Positions 1 through 9,591 of a stretch of DNA of 64,000 bases are shown here, in pieces. Both the position numbers and the translations under genes were made by a program. The notes beneath the pieces are model-generated. The model was not told the DNA's origin. It ran no database searches and saw nothing but the letters and a program-made list of their open reading frames with translations. The stretch lies in contig JAPYXD010000391.1 in assembly GCA_030998225.1 (NCBI GenBank), positions 2,856,501 through 2,920,500 on the forward strand, read 5' to 3'. Numbering within the stretch: position 1 is the stretch's first letter; every line of letters starts with the position of its first letter. Origin of the DNA: Diplolepis rosae (taxonomy: Eukaryota; Arthropoda; Insecta; Hymenoptera; Diplolepididae).

Positions 1-200
1 TTTCGTTCTTTGAATGTGCTTGAATTAATCTGGGACATTCTTTCTATCTTTTTCGATGAAGTTCTAAGCTTCTACATAAAAAGTATATAGGATCTGAAGA
101 CAAATTTATCCTGTCCAAAAGTTGAGGACTGCCAAGTAAATTTCCCAGTACTTATTTTTTCCGTGTACCTTCCCTACCTTAAACCTAGCGTAAAGTCAAG

Positions 201-445
201 TCAAAAATTCAGAAAACAAAATGGCGAATATAATATGGTGGACGAGTATGCTAAATACATTTTTGATTCTTTTCAAAATTGGTATAAGGGGTTTTTTGGG
301 GTCGCTGATTACGAATTCGATGTCAAAAATTCAAAAAACAAAATGGTGGATCCAATATGGCAGACGGGTTACCTGAAATCATATTTAATTTTAATATTAA
401 TCGAAATAAGGGGTATTTTGAGGTCACTGAATACAAATGAAAAAT
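201..445. repeat. Two-unit tandem repeat, period about 122 bp
   Basis: Two diverged head-to-tail units start at about 201 and 323, each opening with tcaaaaattcaraaaacaaa followed by atgg. Their translation is open by chance and gives a repetitive peptide containing QNGEYN / KNKMVDPIW. The pattern is of a degenerate minisatellite of pseudo-coding appearance, not a gene. The flanks (1-200 and 446-600) hold nothing I recognise. Confidence 0.55.
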
Positions 446-603
446 CTAAATTAATAAAATATATTTCTTGGAAGACTTAGAAGTAAGAGATACATAAAAA
501 AATTAAGTGCTTCAATTTTCGTCAGAAGAAGATTCAGATTCAATGTCTAAACACTCGCTAGCTTCATGAGAGGACGTCTCCTTCATTTTCATATCAGGCG
601 CAA

Positions 604-1565
604 TTAACAGTCTAGCTCCTTCTGGTAGCAACGAATCGAATTTTTACGGGGTGATTTACGCTGGCTAGAAATGAGTGGGCCAGATGTGAGTAGTAAGAGT
701 GGGGAAATGTCTTCCATATTTTTTAAACGTGAACACTTTATTATTATTTCTACCCCATGAATTAGAAGTTTAAGTACAGATGTTGGCATGCAATACCATG
801 GATATAGCTACACAAAGTCGCTAGCTGTCGGCAAAGCGTAAACTTGAAAGCTGATAAAATTAATATCATAACCACTTGAAATTGCTTTCAAGATAACGTA
901 GAATCTCCTGATCAAATTCTTATCAAATCTTGTTATAGATGAAGAAATATCTGCATTTTCTAAAAAAAACCAAGCAGTGTTCCCGTCGTTTATCCTACCA
1001 AATCCAGGTTTCAGTTGATCGATTATTAGACCTAACGGCAAACGAAAACCTTTTTGTATGTTTTTTTACGCTTCTCTACCTTTTCTTTATCTTCACTACC
1101 GCGGTTTTGCTATTTTTTTACAACTAGTTTATATGATACATGCAGGCAACACTCAAAATATCTAATCCAGACATGCAATGTGGACAATCCGTATTTTAAA
1201 TTTTCATCAAACACTTCTAATAGCAGAATTTCATCGATCCTGTTAAAGTCTTCAGAGATGGAGTCGCATAAATAACAACGTTGCGTAGATTCAGTACCTG
1301 TGATTGCATTACACACTTTTCCGTCTAGCATGGTCAAAGCAAGCTGATAAGAAAAGGAAATTTCTTTATCATCTACAATTTTTTCGAAAAGGACAAGCTT
1401 ATTAAGTCTTTGCAAGTGCTATTTCATTAATTGATACAATCTTTAATGGTGCAAGAGATGTAAAGAAAATATTGGCATCATCAAATTCACCCACGTAATC
1501 ATCAGTGAATTCCTGCTTATATCTACTCTGACCTGAGGTACCGTCACAACCCCATTTACAAATCA
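604..1565 (-). pseudogene. Fossil transposase, RAG1-like/Transib type (tentative)
   Basis: Read on the minus strand, collinear protein blocks lie in different frames with stops between them: CKWGCDGTSGQSRYKQEF (about 1560-1505), a block with LTMLDGKVCNA and RCYLCDS (1415-1110), a block with PGFGRINDGNTAWFF (1041-808), and a block with MPTSVLKLLIHG (789-604). From memory of the family, these resemble a RAG1-like transposase: an early Asp in a GCDG context, a CxxC zinc-binding pair comparable to the CTLC of RAG1, and a later His/Leu-rich block ahead of the last catalytic Glu. That Glu region is too decayed to place. Stops at about 1405 and frame changes make it non-functional. It could belong to another transposase family sharing these blocks; the order and spacing are seen, the family name is inference. 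Confidence 0.45.
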
Positions 1566-2790
1566 AAGTTAAGTCTTAAAGTTTTTCTGTGGGAAAAGTC
1601 TTTATGACCTCCATTTGAGTCGCCAGAATACGATCAATGGTGTGATTTGGAGGGGCCTGTGCGTTAACTGCTGCTTTAGTTTAAGTTATAAGTTTATCTT
1701 ATTTCCAAGGGTAGCATTTGAGTTTGGACTTGTATATAGATTTATACGGTGGATACAAATTACAATTATTTTCCTGACTAATATTTCGGAGACCCTGATA
1801 CTGTGATTTTGATAACTTATGCTCTACAATTAGTGAAACAGCCGCATCAGGAGAGAGAGTACTCTCAGAAATAGATGCTAATGATTTCCTACATTTCCTA
1901 CCTTTGGAAAAACTTCCTAAAGCGACATCTTGAACGACTTTGTTGCATCCAACTTTCCAATCAATCGAAGACTCATTTAGGTAGCATAGGACAATTCTTC
2001 CACGCTTACCTTGATCTTAAGCACTCAGTTCCCCTTTGTTTCGGCCGATCACAGAATGTTGCAAACTCTAAGCTGGATCCACCGGTAGGCGCTCCCATTG
2101 TTACGCTCATTATTATTCATTGCTATCATTATTATTATATTACATATTTATAATTTTGAAATTATCATTAATAATTTCAATTCACAATTCGTAGAAATGC
2201 AACATTACATTTTCCTGAAACACCGCACATACATATCATACGTGGAAAAAATCGATATTTTAGGACTTTTTATACAAAAAGTTGAAAGTAAATCGCATGG
2301 GCACGTGTAGGTAGCGGATTATTTTTGGTTCCTATAATTTTTAGTATACTTTATAAGATCTGATGGGTCCGGTAGTCGAACAACGCGGAGCAACTCAACT
2401 TTACTCTAAATGTTTGCTTAATTAGATTCAATTTTATCTTACTTTTACTCACAAATCGTATAATTTTTTATACAGTAATACTGTAACTATTATACTAGTG
2501 ATTTATATTCAAATAGTAAATACCGCTAGTGCATGAATCCATTTTTCAGAATTGAAAAATCTTAATTCTATGATTTGCTGAAAGTTCCGAAACACAGAAC
2601 CAGTTTTAGCACCACGAAACCGACACGTGTTCACAAAGCGAAGGCCACTTCTAAAATGCCATAGAGAGAAAGTTTATAGCGATAGAGACCTCTATGGCGT
2701 AAATTCTGAAACCTTGATTCTTTCTCTACAAAAAATACCTTTTTCGAAATCGAAAATTTTGTTTTGTACTTTTGGCCAGCTTTTCGCAAT
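1566..2790. other. No recognisable gene
   Basis: AT-rich sequence with only short chance reading frames. A part-inverted AT stretch (2110-2180) and no coding signature I can name. It lies upstream of the SURF1 exon and may be intronic. Confidence 0.5.
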
Positions 2791-2794
2791 TTGG

Positions 2795-2992
2795 TTTCAC
2801 TGTAGGTCGACGCGATATTGCAAAACCGGTGAAAACCTACTTGGAAACGTTTAAATTGGAAGTCTTAACCCACTTGACGTATTTTTCAGGTATTTCTCGT
2901 TTTGATTACCACTTGTTTCGATCGATGACTCATGGTCTGTTTGAGCAAGGCTACACTTTTTATAAAGATACCAAAAAATGGGTCCCAATATA
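2795..2992 (+). pseudogene. Mariner transposase, C-terminal fragment
   Basis: The frame contains VGRRDIAKPVKTYLETFKLE, then FDYHLFRSMTHGLFEQG and YKDTKKWV, which match the C-terminal part of mariner (Tc1/mariner superfamily, DD34D) transposases after the second catalytic Asp. The usual YSPDIAPSDYHLF context of the third Asp is changed here to SGISRFDYHLF, so the catalytic Asp appears lost. The N-terminal and middle parts are absent just upstream (2600-2790 is not readable as mariner). It ends shortly before the SURF1 exon and is probably an intronic insertion. Dead copy. Confidence 0.75.
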
Positions 2993-3278
2993 ATAGTATT
3001 AGTAATATGTATGCGAGAATAGCTAAATTCACCATGCTACAATTCCTCGATTATTCTGCTTATTTATCATAATGTAAAATCATGAGATATAAACAATCGC
3101 GCAGCATGGTGGATACAGTACTTTTCTTCTACATGGTACTCATGTTATTTAAGTCAAATTAATTTTTCTGTGTACAAAGAAGATACATTAAAATTAGCTT
3201 TATGCCTTTTTAAATTGATTTCGTGCTGATTCTGATTCGTAAATGTATGTAAATAAACTGTATGTTTCTTATATGCAG

Positions 3279-3400
3279 GCTATACCCATTTTGACTTTTT
3301 GCCTCGGTAGCTGGCAAATTCACAGACGCAAATGGAAGTTAAACTTAATGGAAGAAGTGGAAAGAAAATTTCGTCAGGAACCCCGAGATTTACCTACTAA
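3279..3400 (+). CDS. SURF1: SURF1 internal exon (cytochrome c oxidase assembly factor)
   Basis: A 122 nt exon bounded by a good acceptor (ttcttatatgcag at 3266-3278) and donor (aa|gtatgt at 3401). It encodes AIPILTFCLGSWQIHRRKWK and continues LNLMEEVERKFRQEPRDLP. This matches the conserved start of SURF1 after its first membrane segment, with the LGxWQxxRRxWKxxL signature. SURF1 is an inner-mitochondrial-membrane protein needed to assemble cytochrome c oxidase. The exon enters in phase 0 and leaves in phase 2. No other SURF1 exon was recognised anywhere in the window, on either side. Either the gene has very long, transposon-filled introns (more than 60 kb downstream if the gene continues on this strand) or this is a stranded gene fragment. 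The coding sequence is intact with no stop, which favours a live exon. Confidence 0.75.
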
Positions 3401-3612
3401 GTATGTATTTAATCCTATCATAATATGTTTTTCTAATATCAGGTTTACAAATAAGTTTCCGCCATTTGACAAAAGTTGGTGCCACCAGTAAGTTTTGGTT
3501 GAAATTTACAGATGCGAAACGTCGCTGTCGTGATGTTAGACACCTGTAGACAACATAACCTTGAAATATTAGTGAATTTTCACCAGTATAATATATTCTT
3601 TTGTGTGCGAAA

Positions 3613-3912
3613 ATGTCGAGTTTTGAGCCGAATAAGCGTCATTTGCGGGAACTTTTAATTTACTTCTTCAATTTGAAGAAATCTGCAACTGAGGCGCATC
3701 GATTGCTTGTAGAAACATATGGCGAGGCTGCCTTAAGTGAAAGAAGTTGTCTTGAATGGTTTCAAAAGTTTAAGATCGGTGAATTTGAAATTGAAGACAA
3801 AGAACCAAGCGGAAGGCCGAAAGTGTTCGAAGACGCGGAATTGGAAGCATTATTGGATCAAGATTCATGCCAAACTCAAGAAGAACAATACGATGGACAA
3901 TACTTCGAATAA
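3613..3912 (+). pseudogene. Mariner transposase, N-terminal fragment
   Basis: The ATG at 3613 opens a frame beginning MSSFEPNKRHLRELLIYFFN, followed by KSATEAHRLLVETYGEAALS, CLEWFQKFKIGEFEIEDKEP and SGRPKVFEDAELEALLDQDSC. These are the HTH DNA-binding domain and the GRP-like linker of mariner transposases. The frame leaves the family pattern at about residue 93 (EEQYDGQYFE) and stops, so the whole catalytic domain is missing. It follows the SURF1 exon by about 200 bp on the same strand. It is a different copy from the C-terminal fragment at 2795-2992, because the exon lies between them and the order is reversed. Confidence 0.8.
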
Positions 3913-4440
3913 AACATAAGGTTACGTTCTTTGATAATAAATGCCCAGTTTTTGATCAAAAACAGCGGAAATTTATTTGTACACCTGATACTTAAGTAAA
4001 AATATCCAAAAACCATAACTGTATAGGAGAATAATTATGCACAATTTTTTTGGACATGAGCTATTGAAAAATAGTAGTGAATTGTTTCATTAAAAAACTG
4101 CCTAAATTTATACACATTCAAAACTTGGTAGTAAATATTCGTGTAGAAATAAAAAATTTCCCTATCTTGATTTGTACAAACGAATATATATTTCGATAAG
4201 CTATGTGGAAAAAAATGTAATATCAAATTTCGATAGATGGACGCCCCTTAATTTTGGTAAAAACTACCAAAAAACTATAAGATATATATGTTTACATTTA
4301 AAAATATAAATTCAATTATCCATGAAAAAAATATTTGCGTGAATAAACCTTATCAAAGACCGAGGCCAAGCTCGATAAATATTCTTTGGACTCTGTTTTG
4401 TCGTATAAAATGGTTCAGAAGTGATTTACCGAATTTCTTT
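3913..4440. other. No recognisable gene
   Basis: AT-rich spacer between two mariner fossils; short open frames on both strands show no family resemblance. The last part (4345-4440) may be decayed 5' sequence of the next mariner. Confidence 0.5.
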
Positions 4441-4457
4441 ATAGTTGTACGAGCACA

Positions 4458-4950
4458 GAAACTATACCAAGTCCAGGTCGTCCAAATGGGATCTCTACAC
4501 CAAAAATGATCAATAAAATCCATGATATCGTTTTAAATGACCCGAAAGTAAAAGTGCGTGAGAAAGCTGAGATCGTATCCATCCCAACTGAGCGTGTGGT
4601 CAATATTTTGCATATATATTTGTGTATGAGAAAGCTCTATGCAAGATGGGTGCCGGGATTGCTCACAATCGACCAAAAATGCATACGCGTGACCACTTCG
4701 GTTCAAAATTTGGCCTATGTGAACCGAAATTCGAAAGAGATTTTGCATTGACTTGTGACGATTGATGAAAAACGGATCCACCACTATACTCCGGAATCAC
4801 GTGAAGGGTCAAAACAGTGGGTTAAGCCTGGTGAAAGTGCAACAAAGCGTCTACAAACGCAACAATCGTCTGGTAAAGTTATGGCTAGTGTTTTTTGGAA
4901 TGCACGTGGAATAATCTTTGTTGACTATCTTGAGAAAAGAAGGATTCTGA
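4458..4950 (+). pseudogene. Mariner transposase fossil (HTH linker plus first catalytic block)
   Basis: The frame runs through SPGRPNGISTPKMINKIHDI and VLNDPKVKVREKAEI (second HTH region with the GRP linker) to KEILH, where it stops at 4749-4751. The next part, in another frame, starts at 4755 with the first catalytic Asp in TIDEKRIHHYTPESREGSKQ and continues WVKPGESATKR, SGKVMASVFWNARGIIFVDY and LEKRRILN. The second and third catalytic residues are absent because the mariner sequence ends at about 4950. It has one stop or frameshift and is truncated at both ends. Confidence 0.8.
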
Positions 4951-4959
4951 ATGATTCTG

Positions 4960-5102
4960 GTAGATTGTTAAATTTCATATCAAGTCATCCCTTTCAAAAT
5001 AAAGTTGCTATTATTAAATGTCTGGTTGACAGAGATGTTTGTTTGTCTCATGAAACATTCCATTCTGAAAATTTAGATATTGTTAGAAAATTTTTGTTTT
5101 AA
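4960..5102 (+). pseudogene. Retroelement scrap, possibly Penelope-like reverse transcriptase
   Basis: The open stretch reads ISSHPFQNKVAIIKCLVDR, then SHETFHSENLDIVRKFLF, and stops at 5102, two bases before the LTR. The SxHPxxxKxxxIxxLxDR pattern followed by a basic hydrophobic stretch resembles the region downstream of the palm in Penelope-like elements. Only about 45 residues remain. It is in frame with the preceding mariner by chance. Confidence 0.4.
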
Positions 5103-5351
5103 TTGTTACGTCCCGAGCTAAGGTGAGGGTAGATTGGGGAAGTTAGGAAAGGGGAGGAAAGTTTGCTGATTAAATCAGAGTTGTAAATTCTGATTATTTA
5201 TATTTTTGTGGGATCGTGGTCACTAGTCAAACCTATGCGGCTCGAGTTGTTCACAATAATAACAAATTTGATTATATTGCGGTGTACAAGCTTTATTAAT
5301 TAAAAGATAGGTATACAATAAGTTTTGAGATGCTTATGTGTATGACTTATA

Positions 5352-6108
5352 AAGGGTTTCCCAATAAGGGTGATATGTTTTGAAATTAAAAAAAAACACT
5401 GAATATTCATTCGGAATTGATCGAAATCTTTTTTATTATATTGGATATTCTATGCCATTTATGATTTAAACAATATATCGGCCAAATGTCCCCCGAGACT
5501 TAAGCCAAAAATGCGCCTCATCAGAAAAGATAATTTTTTGATGAAAATTGGGATCATTTTCAATTGATTCCAGAGCCCAATCCGCGAACTCCCGACGCAA
5601 ACGATGGTCATTAGGCTTCAATTCTTGGGCCAGAATCATCTTATAGGGATGCAGGTCAAGATCCAATCGCAAAATACGCCAGGTAGTCATCCTGGACAGG
5701 CCCAATTCCTGAGATCGGCGTGGCACGGACAATTCACGGTTTTCCTCGATACTGGCCTGTACGGCGGCTATATTCTGTGTAGAACGTGCGGTACGCATAC
5801 GATTTTTAGGCTTAGTATCCAATAGAGTAAATTCACTCTCCAACTTATCGATTATTCGACGAATTGAGAGCGCGGATGGAGCAGAATGACGACCATATTT
5901 TGCACGATATGCTCTTTGAACACCGACAAAACTTCTCGAATTTTGATAAAATAATTGGACAATTTCCAAACGTTGTGGAAGCGTGAAACTACTCATGATT
6001 AAATGGCAAACCTTACTGATGACAACTGACAGCAGACGTCAAAAATTTCAGTTCAAATGAGCCCGATAGGGACATTCAAAATCATATCACCCCTATTGGG
6101 AAACCCTT
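5352..6108 (-). mobile_element. 757 bp DNA transposon in the LTR, TA target site
   Basis: The element has terminal inverted repeats beginning aagggtttcccaatarggg, about 26 bp with one mismatch, and is flanked by TA at 5350-5351 and 6109-6110. The other LTR shows the empty site (acttatactac at about 23061-23071), which proves both the boundaries and the 2 bp duplication. Tc1/mariner/IS630-type by its TA target and its transposase. It carries only the N-terminal part of that transposase, so it is an internally deleted, non-autonomous copy. Confidence 0.9.
5466..5996 (-). pseudogene. Truncated Tc1/mariner-superfamily transposase (HTH plus first catalytic Asp)
   Basis: A 176-residue open frame starts MSSFTLPQRLEIVQLFYQNS. 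An N-terminal helix-turn-helix region (residues 1-60; RLEIVQLFYQN, SALSIRRIIDKLE) is followed by a second HTH (residues about 80-110; ELSVPRRSQELGLSRMTTWR) and the start of the catalytic core with the first Asp in KIIFSDEAHFWL (residues about 155-165). The frame then stops. Family members are normally about 330-350 residues, so the remaining catalytic residues are missing. A related copy at 45189-45679 has kept the catalytic half instead. Confidence 0.8.
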
Positions 6109-6164
6109 TACTACTTCTCAGGATGAGAAGGCAATATTAAGGGTTTTATGCGTTTATGAGTTAG

Positions 6165-6445
6165 TAATACAGGTTTTGAGATGCCTATATATGTAACTCA
6201 CGCATTAAAAGTGTGCGTCTATATAAGTCAATAATACAGGTTTTGAGATGCCTATATATGTGACTTCCGCGTTTAAGAGTGTGCGTCTACAAGTTATTAA
6301 TACAGGTTTTGAGATGCCTATATATGTAACTTGTACGTTTTATGCAAATATACTAGGTTTTGAGATGCCTAGGTATACAACTCACGCACTACAATTGGCG
6401 TTATAGTTAATATAATAAGTTTTGAGATGCTTATTTATATAACTT
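6165..6445. repeat. LTR tandem repeat, five units (sixth unit at 5316)
   Basis: Units of about 50-70 bp share ggttttgagatgcctatata followed by tgtaactya, starting near 6170, 6237, 6304, 6353 and 6418; a sixth lies at 5316 on the far side of the inserted DNA transposon. The same array is at 23032-23400 in the 5' LTR. Repeats of this kind inside an LTR are candidate enhancer or protein-binding arrays; function is inference. Confidence 0.75.
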
Positions 6446-6935
6446 ACGCTTTTTCCTTGCTTGAGAAGGCAAGAGAAAGAGTTTTGTCGTATATTTCTCC
6501 TTGTTGATAGCTGGATAACGGCACAATCCTGGCTGGAGTTAAGTAGTGCTAGTCAAGTAGTACAGGAAGCGTATCAGACAATCCAACTTGCTTGCTAAAC
6601 ACTGGTTAAGTTCGTTTTCTGTAGATTTAACTCTCAGGACTCGACTTAATACGACGATACACGTATTTAACGGCACTTATCAGTTCACGACCACCGGACT
6701 TGCACCACTTAAGGACCAGGGATTTTATTTACCAAGTACCGAGGTATTCCTTGTGTAAGGTACCGATTTACGAATATCGAAGGGTCAATTCGTGACACCG
6801 ACAGTATGACTTGCGGACGGAGTGATTACCGACGTTAAGATCTTGAAGACTGAACAGCTACTAGCGAAAAGACAACCTCCAGAGGTAAATCTGGGGTTTA
6901 TGTATTATTGATTATTCCCATGGTGGGAGAGTGAC

Positions 6936-7012
6936 TGCTAATTTGTAGATCGGCACGTACGTTGCTAATTTGTAGATCGGCACGTACAGTGATAATTTGT
7001 TGATCGGCACGC
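6936..7012. repeat. LTR triple repeat, about 26 bp period
   Basis: Three consecutive copies of taatttgtwgatcggcacg at about 6938, 6964 and 6990, repeated identically at 23892-23970 in the other LTR. A candidate regulatory array within the LTR. Confidence 0.75.
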
Positions 7013-7691
7013 GTCTGGCGGCAATGTCGATGACCATGCTTGCTTACAGTCGCGTAAACTCGTGAACTCGCGGCTAGTTCTCACGCAGGTCATACTATCG
7101 GGATCAAAGTCCATTGATGCTCGGTGCTGTATCTCTTTCTCTCGTCTTTTCAGCTATGTTATTTAATATACATATGTTGACAGGTCAGTGCAATTGTACT
7201 AGGTCATAATTGCACTGACTCATCTATTATTTTACAACTTGGTTTATATTCTTATAGTATTTATGAAGTACATGAATTTTTGGTGTTTATATTCTAAAAT
7301 ATTATTCAAGCTAATTTGCGGATCCCCAATAATGTGATTGATATTATTGATTGATTATCCATTATTGGTTATCGCTGATTATTATGTGCTGTTGTTTGAT
7401 TATTATTACCAATCATTTAATGGCTGTTCTTAACAATAATGAATATTATTGTTATTTTTATTAAATAATTATTAATTTTTTATTGCCTTGGTTCTCTACA
7501 TTACCGACGGTAAGGTAGTTTTCCTATTTTATGCAACTCAACTGCCTTGTCGATCTCAGGTAATTATCCTATCGACAAGTAGTTATCATCGCAGTGATGT
7601 GATTTACGTTCGTCAATCGCCTGGTTGTATGCCGGGTTGCCTTGCTGTAGGCGTGATTTTAAATTTTTATTAATTTTTACGGGATGTAACA

Positions 7692-7706
7692 GTCCTCCCT
7701 CCTTAG
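7692..7706 (-). promoter_or_regulatory. Polypurine tract of the errantivirus-like element
   Basis: On the minus strand the sequence is ctaaggagggaggac, directly abutting the LTR start TGTTACATCCCG. This is the expected place and composition of the primer for plus-strand DNA synthesis. The same 15 bases, with similar following sequence, recur at 10703-10717. Confidence 0.8.
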
Positions 7707-7822
7707 AATAGTCATCGTCCTCGATGACAAAAGTTAGTAATTAGTTGGCGATTGACGCTCGTAATTCATTTTATTGTTAATAACGATCAGGTTATTTTCC
7801 TTATTCTTGTTTGAATTAAATC

Positions 7823-8062
7823 TTATTTTCGCAAGTTATCGTTTTCTATATTCCTGCGGATTCTGTGAAATGAGTGTATTTTTGTTATGTCTAGTGTATC
7901 GTGTCTTGTGTCATCCAGAAGTCCCAAGCGATTCAGGTAAGTGATACTATTTCTTGCATTTGTCTCATATTCTTCATAATTTAGTTTATTAATTTCTTCA
8001 GTTCCAATTGTGCATAGTAAGATTTTGTAATCATCATCAGTTTGTGAGATGGGCAGCTGCAC
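7823..8062 (-). CDS. Unrecognised 79-residue frame, sense strand of the retroelement
   Basis: The frame starts MQLPISQTDDDYKILLCTIG and is rich in Asp, Asn, Arg and Ile. It lies between env and the 3' LTR on the same strand as gag and env. It has no signal peptide, membrane segment or motif I recognise. It could be a small accessory frame, the remnant of a displaced env or pol end, or chance. The antisense gene starts just beyond its 5' end. Confidence 0.25.
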   Translation of the reverse strand: MQLPISQTDDDYKILLCTIGTEEINKLNYEEYETNARNSITYLNRLGLLDDTRHDTLDITKIHSFHRIRRNIENDNLRK

Positions 8063-8104
8063 TCTTTTGTGTCGAGGATGTGTTAGCTGTCAGTTAATAG
8101 TTAA

Positions 8105-8225
8105 CCTTCGAGAACCAAGGATCATCTTCGAGCGGGTCAGCCACCATCCCCTACTCCCCTTGGATTGAGAACAACTCTCATTTGCCCTACAATCTTTTGG
8201 TGGATCGTGGGGTACCTCGTGATCT
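8105..8225 (+). other. Candidate 5' untranslated exon of the antisense gene
   Basis: More GC-rich than its surroundings and ending in a strong donor, gatctag|gtgagt at 8226. It lies about 150 bp upstream of the first good ATG (8377). The transcription start is not defined. Confidence 0.35.
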
Positions 8226-8376
8226 AGGTGAGTGATCTTCTCCTTCCTTCTGTTTTTTTTTGTGTTTCGTTAAGTGGGGTGTGTTATATAATAGCTTCGG
8301 TTTATTCCCATTATTTCTCAAAAGTGTCTTCGCGAGTGCCTTCGTTGTTTCCCTTTTTTGTTACTTCTCGGGCCGA

Positions 8377-8833
8377 ATGATGGATGTTCCTGGATCTGAA
8401 GAGGCCGTTGCTGATTTTGATTTATCATTGCTGGATGATGTGGCTCAGCAATATCCGGTTAACGGGGGAGACGCGTCTTCTTCTGGCAGTTCTTCAGATG
8501 CATATATAAATTTCTTTGATTTCTCGACTGGTGCTGGGCGATGCGTTTCGAGATCGGATAGTTTATCTCTGCGCATTTCGTCGATAGAGGAGCGCTTAAG
8601 GATTTACCACGTTGCTGTTTGGGGTGTCAGGGCGGATACTATTCTCTCAACCTTCGCGGCTTGTTGTTCCGAACTTTTTGGATGGTCTGTGTCTGTTTCG
8701 GACTTCACGGTAATCCATAGGTTGGATGCTCGTCGCACGGGGTTTTTGCTGAGTGTGTCATCCCTTGCCCTTAAGCGGCAAATTTTGTTGAAGACTGCCG
8801 ATTTTCAGCTTCGAGGGTTCTTCGTAGGAATCT
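8377..8833 (+). CDS. Antisense accessory gene, exon 1 (unknown function)
   Basis: The preferred start is the ATGATG at 8377; an upstream in-frame ATG at 8260 falls in what looks like intron after the donor at 8226. The frame reads MMDVPGSEEAVADFDLSLLD, then a Ser/Asp-rich acidic stretch and a basic, hydrophobic part (SIEERLRIYHVAVWGVRAD, SSLALKRQILLKTADFQLRG). It stops at 8836-8838. Splicing into exon 2 needs phase 1. The only late donor in that phase is a weak tct|gttgac at 8834; a better-looking gtagga at 8824 is out of phase. The 3' junction is therefore unresolved. It lies opposite to gag and env, between env and the 3' LTR. No family recognised. Confidence 0.45.
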
Positions 8834-8965
8834 GTTGACATGTGTGTGGCTGTTGCTCTTAATTTATTTTTTTGAATTCCAATGTCGTTGTTTTTATTGC
8901 TAATTTTGTTTAGTTGCTTCTTATGCATATGTGCAATTAATTAAAATTCTTTTTTTTCTTTTCAG

Positions 8966-9287
8966 GTTCTTATATTTGTGCGCCTCAAATTCCACCTGCC
9001 AGCTCTATGAGGCAGGTGTACAACTTAACCTCCTCCTTGGTGCCTTGGATGCGTTTTTTATGGTTCCTGACGCAGGAACTGGTGTCAGGAGACCAGTCGA
9101 GTGGTGGAGCAAGCCGTGGACTCGAGCGAAGTGTGCATGTTGATCTGCACACTCTGGCGGAGGCTTGTCGGGAGTCCCTTCACATAGTAGAAGGGTTGAA
9201 CCGACTGGTGGTGGAGGACATCTCGCCCTTGCCTGCGCAGTATCGCCGAGTTTGCTGCCATTCGGTTCCTTCTGACATTTGTCTGGG
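8966..9287 (+). CDS. Antisense accessory gene, exon 2
   Basis: The acceptor is a pyrimidine-rich tttcttttcag ending at 8965; the donor is ctggg|gtaaat at 9288. The open frame enters with two bases of a split codon and reads SYICAPQIPPASSMRQVYNL, then LVPWMRFLWFLTQELVSGD and LHTLAEACRESLHIVEGLNR. Without splicing it would stop at the TAA created by the donor (9289-9291). It leaves in phase 2, which matches exon 3. It is rich in Leu, Arg and Glu and probably helical. No known domain is recognised. Confidence 0.55.
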
Positions 9288-9393
9288 GTAAATATCATTT
9301 TTTTTATTACTATCATTATTTTTATTATTATTGTTTGTGTATATATATTTTGATTCATTGTTCATTTCTTTATAATTCTTTGTTTGTTTTCAG

Positions 9394-9500
9394 CGTCCAG
9401 GGTACCGAAGATAGGTTCTGTCGCTGTGGACGATACGTGAGGATATCGACGTCGGAGCCTGTTCGATGTTCCTGCGGGTCCTTACTGGCTAGTTACGAAG
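9394..9500 (+). CDS. Antisense accessory gene, exon 3 (Cys-x-Cys pairs)
   Basis: The acceptor is tgtttgttttcag ending at 9393 and the donor is gaag|gtaatt at 9501. Joined to exon 2 the frame stays open and reads VQGTEDRFCRCGRYVRISTS, then VRCSCGSLLASYE. Two CxC-G pairs about 17 residues apart (FCRCG and RCSCG) look like a four-cysteine zinc ribbon or knuckle. It leaves in phase 1, which fits both exon 4 and the alternative exon at 10350. Confidence 0.6.
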
Positions 9501-9591
9501 GTAATTAAACTCCTTTCCCTTTTTTTTCGTTTGGTACTACCCTTTTTCTTTTCAAATTTTAGATTTTTAATTAATTATTTGTCTTTTTCAG

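Larger units (their letters stand above)
5104..7691 (-). mobile_element. 3' LTR of errantivirus-like element (with nested DNA transposon)
   Basis: The sequence runs TGTTACGTCCCG...CGGGATGTAACA and is repeated with few differences at 22820-24648. Removing the 759 bp insertion (757 bp element plus duplicated TA) leaves 1829 bp, the same length as the other copy. Orientation is minus because a polypurine tract (ctaaggagggaggac, read on the minus strand) abuts the 7691 end and a primer binding site abuts the other LTR. It contains about six copies of a ggttttgagatgcytatat motif and three copies of taatttgtagatcggcacg. The outer flank (taat) does not match the flank of the partner LTR (acta), so no target duplication can be shown. 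Confidence 0.9.

Noticed and set aside
163..480. 105-codon frame over the tandem repeat
   Set aside because: The peptide repeats with the DNA repeat and has no domain; best read as a minisatellite that happens to be open.
8260..8376. Upstream in-frame ATG giving a 192-residue protein with a hydrophobic N terminus
   Set aside because: It lies after a strong donor (8226), so is probably intron or leader; the ATGATG at 8377 begins the non-hydrophobic part and is preferred.
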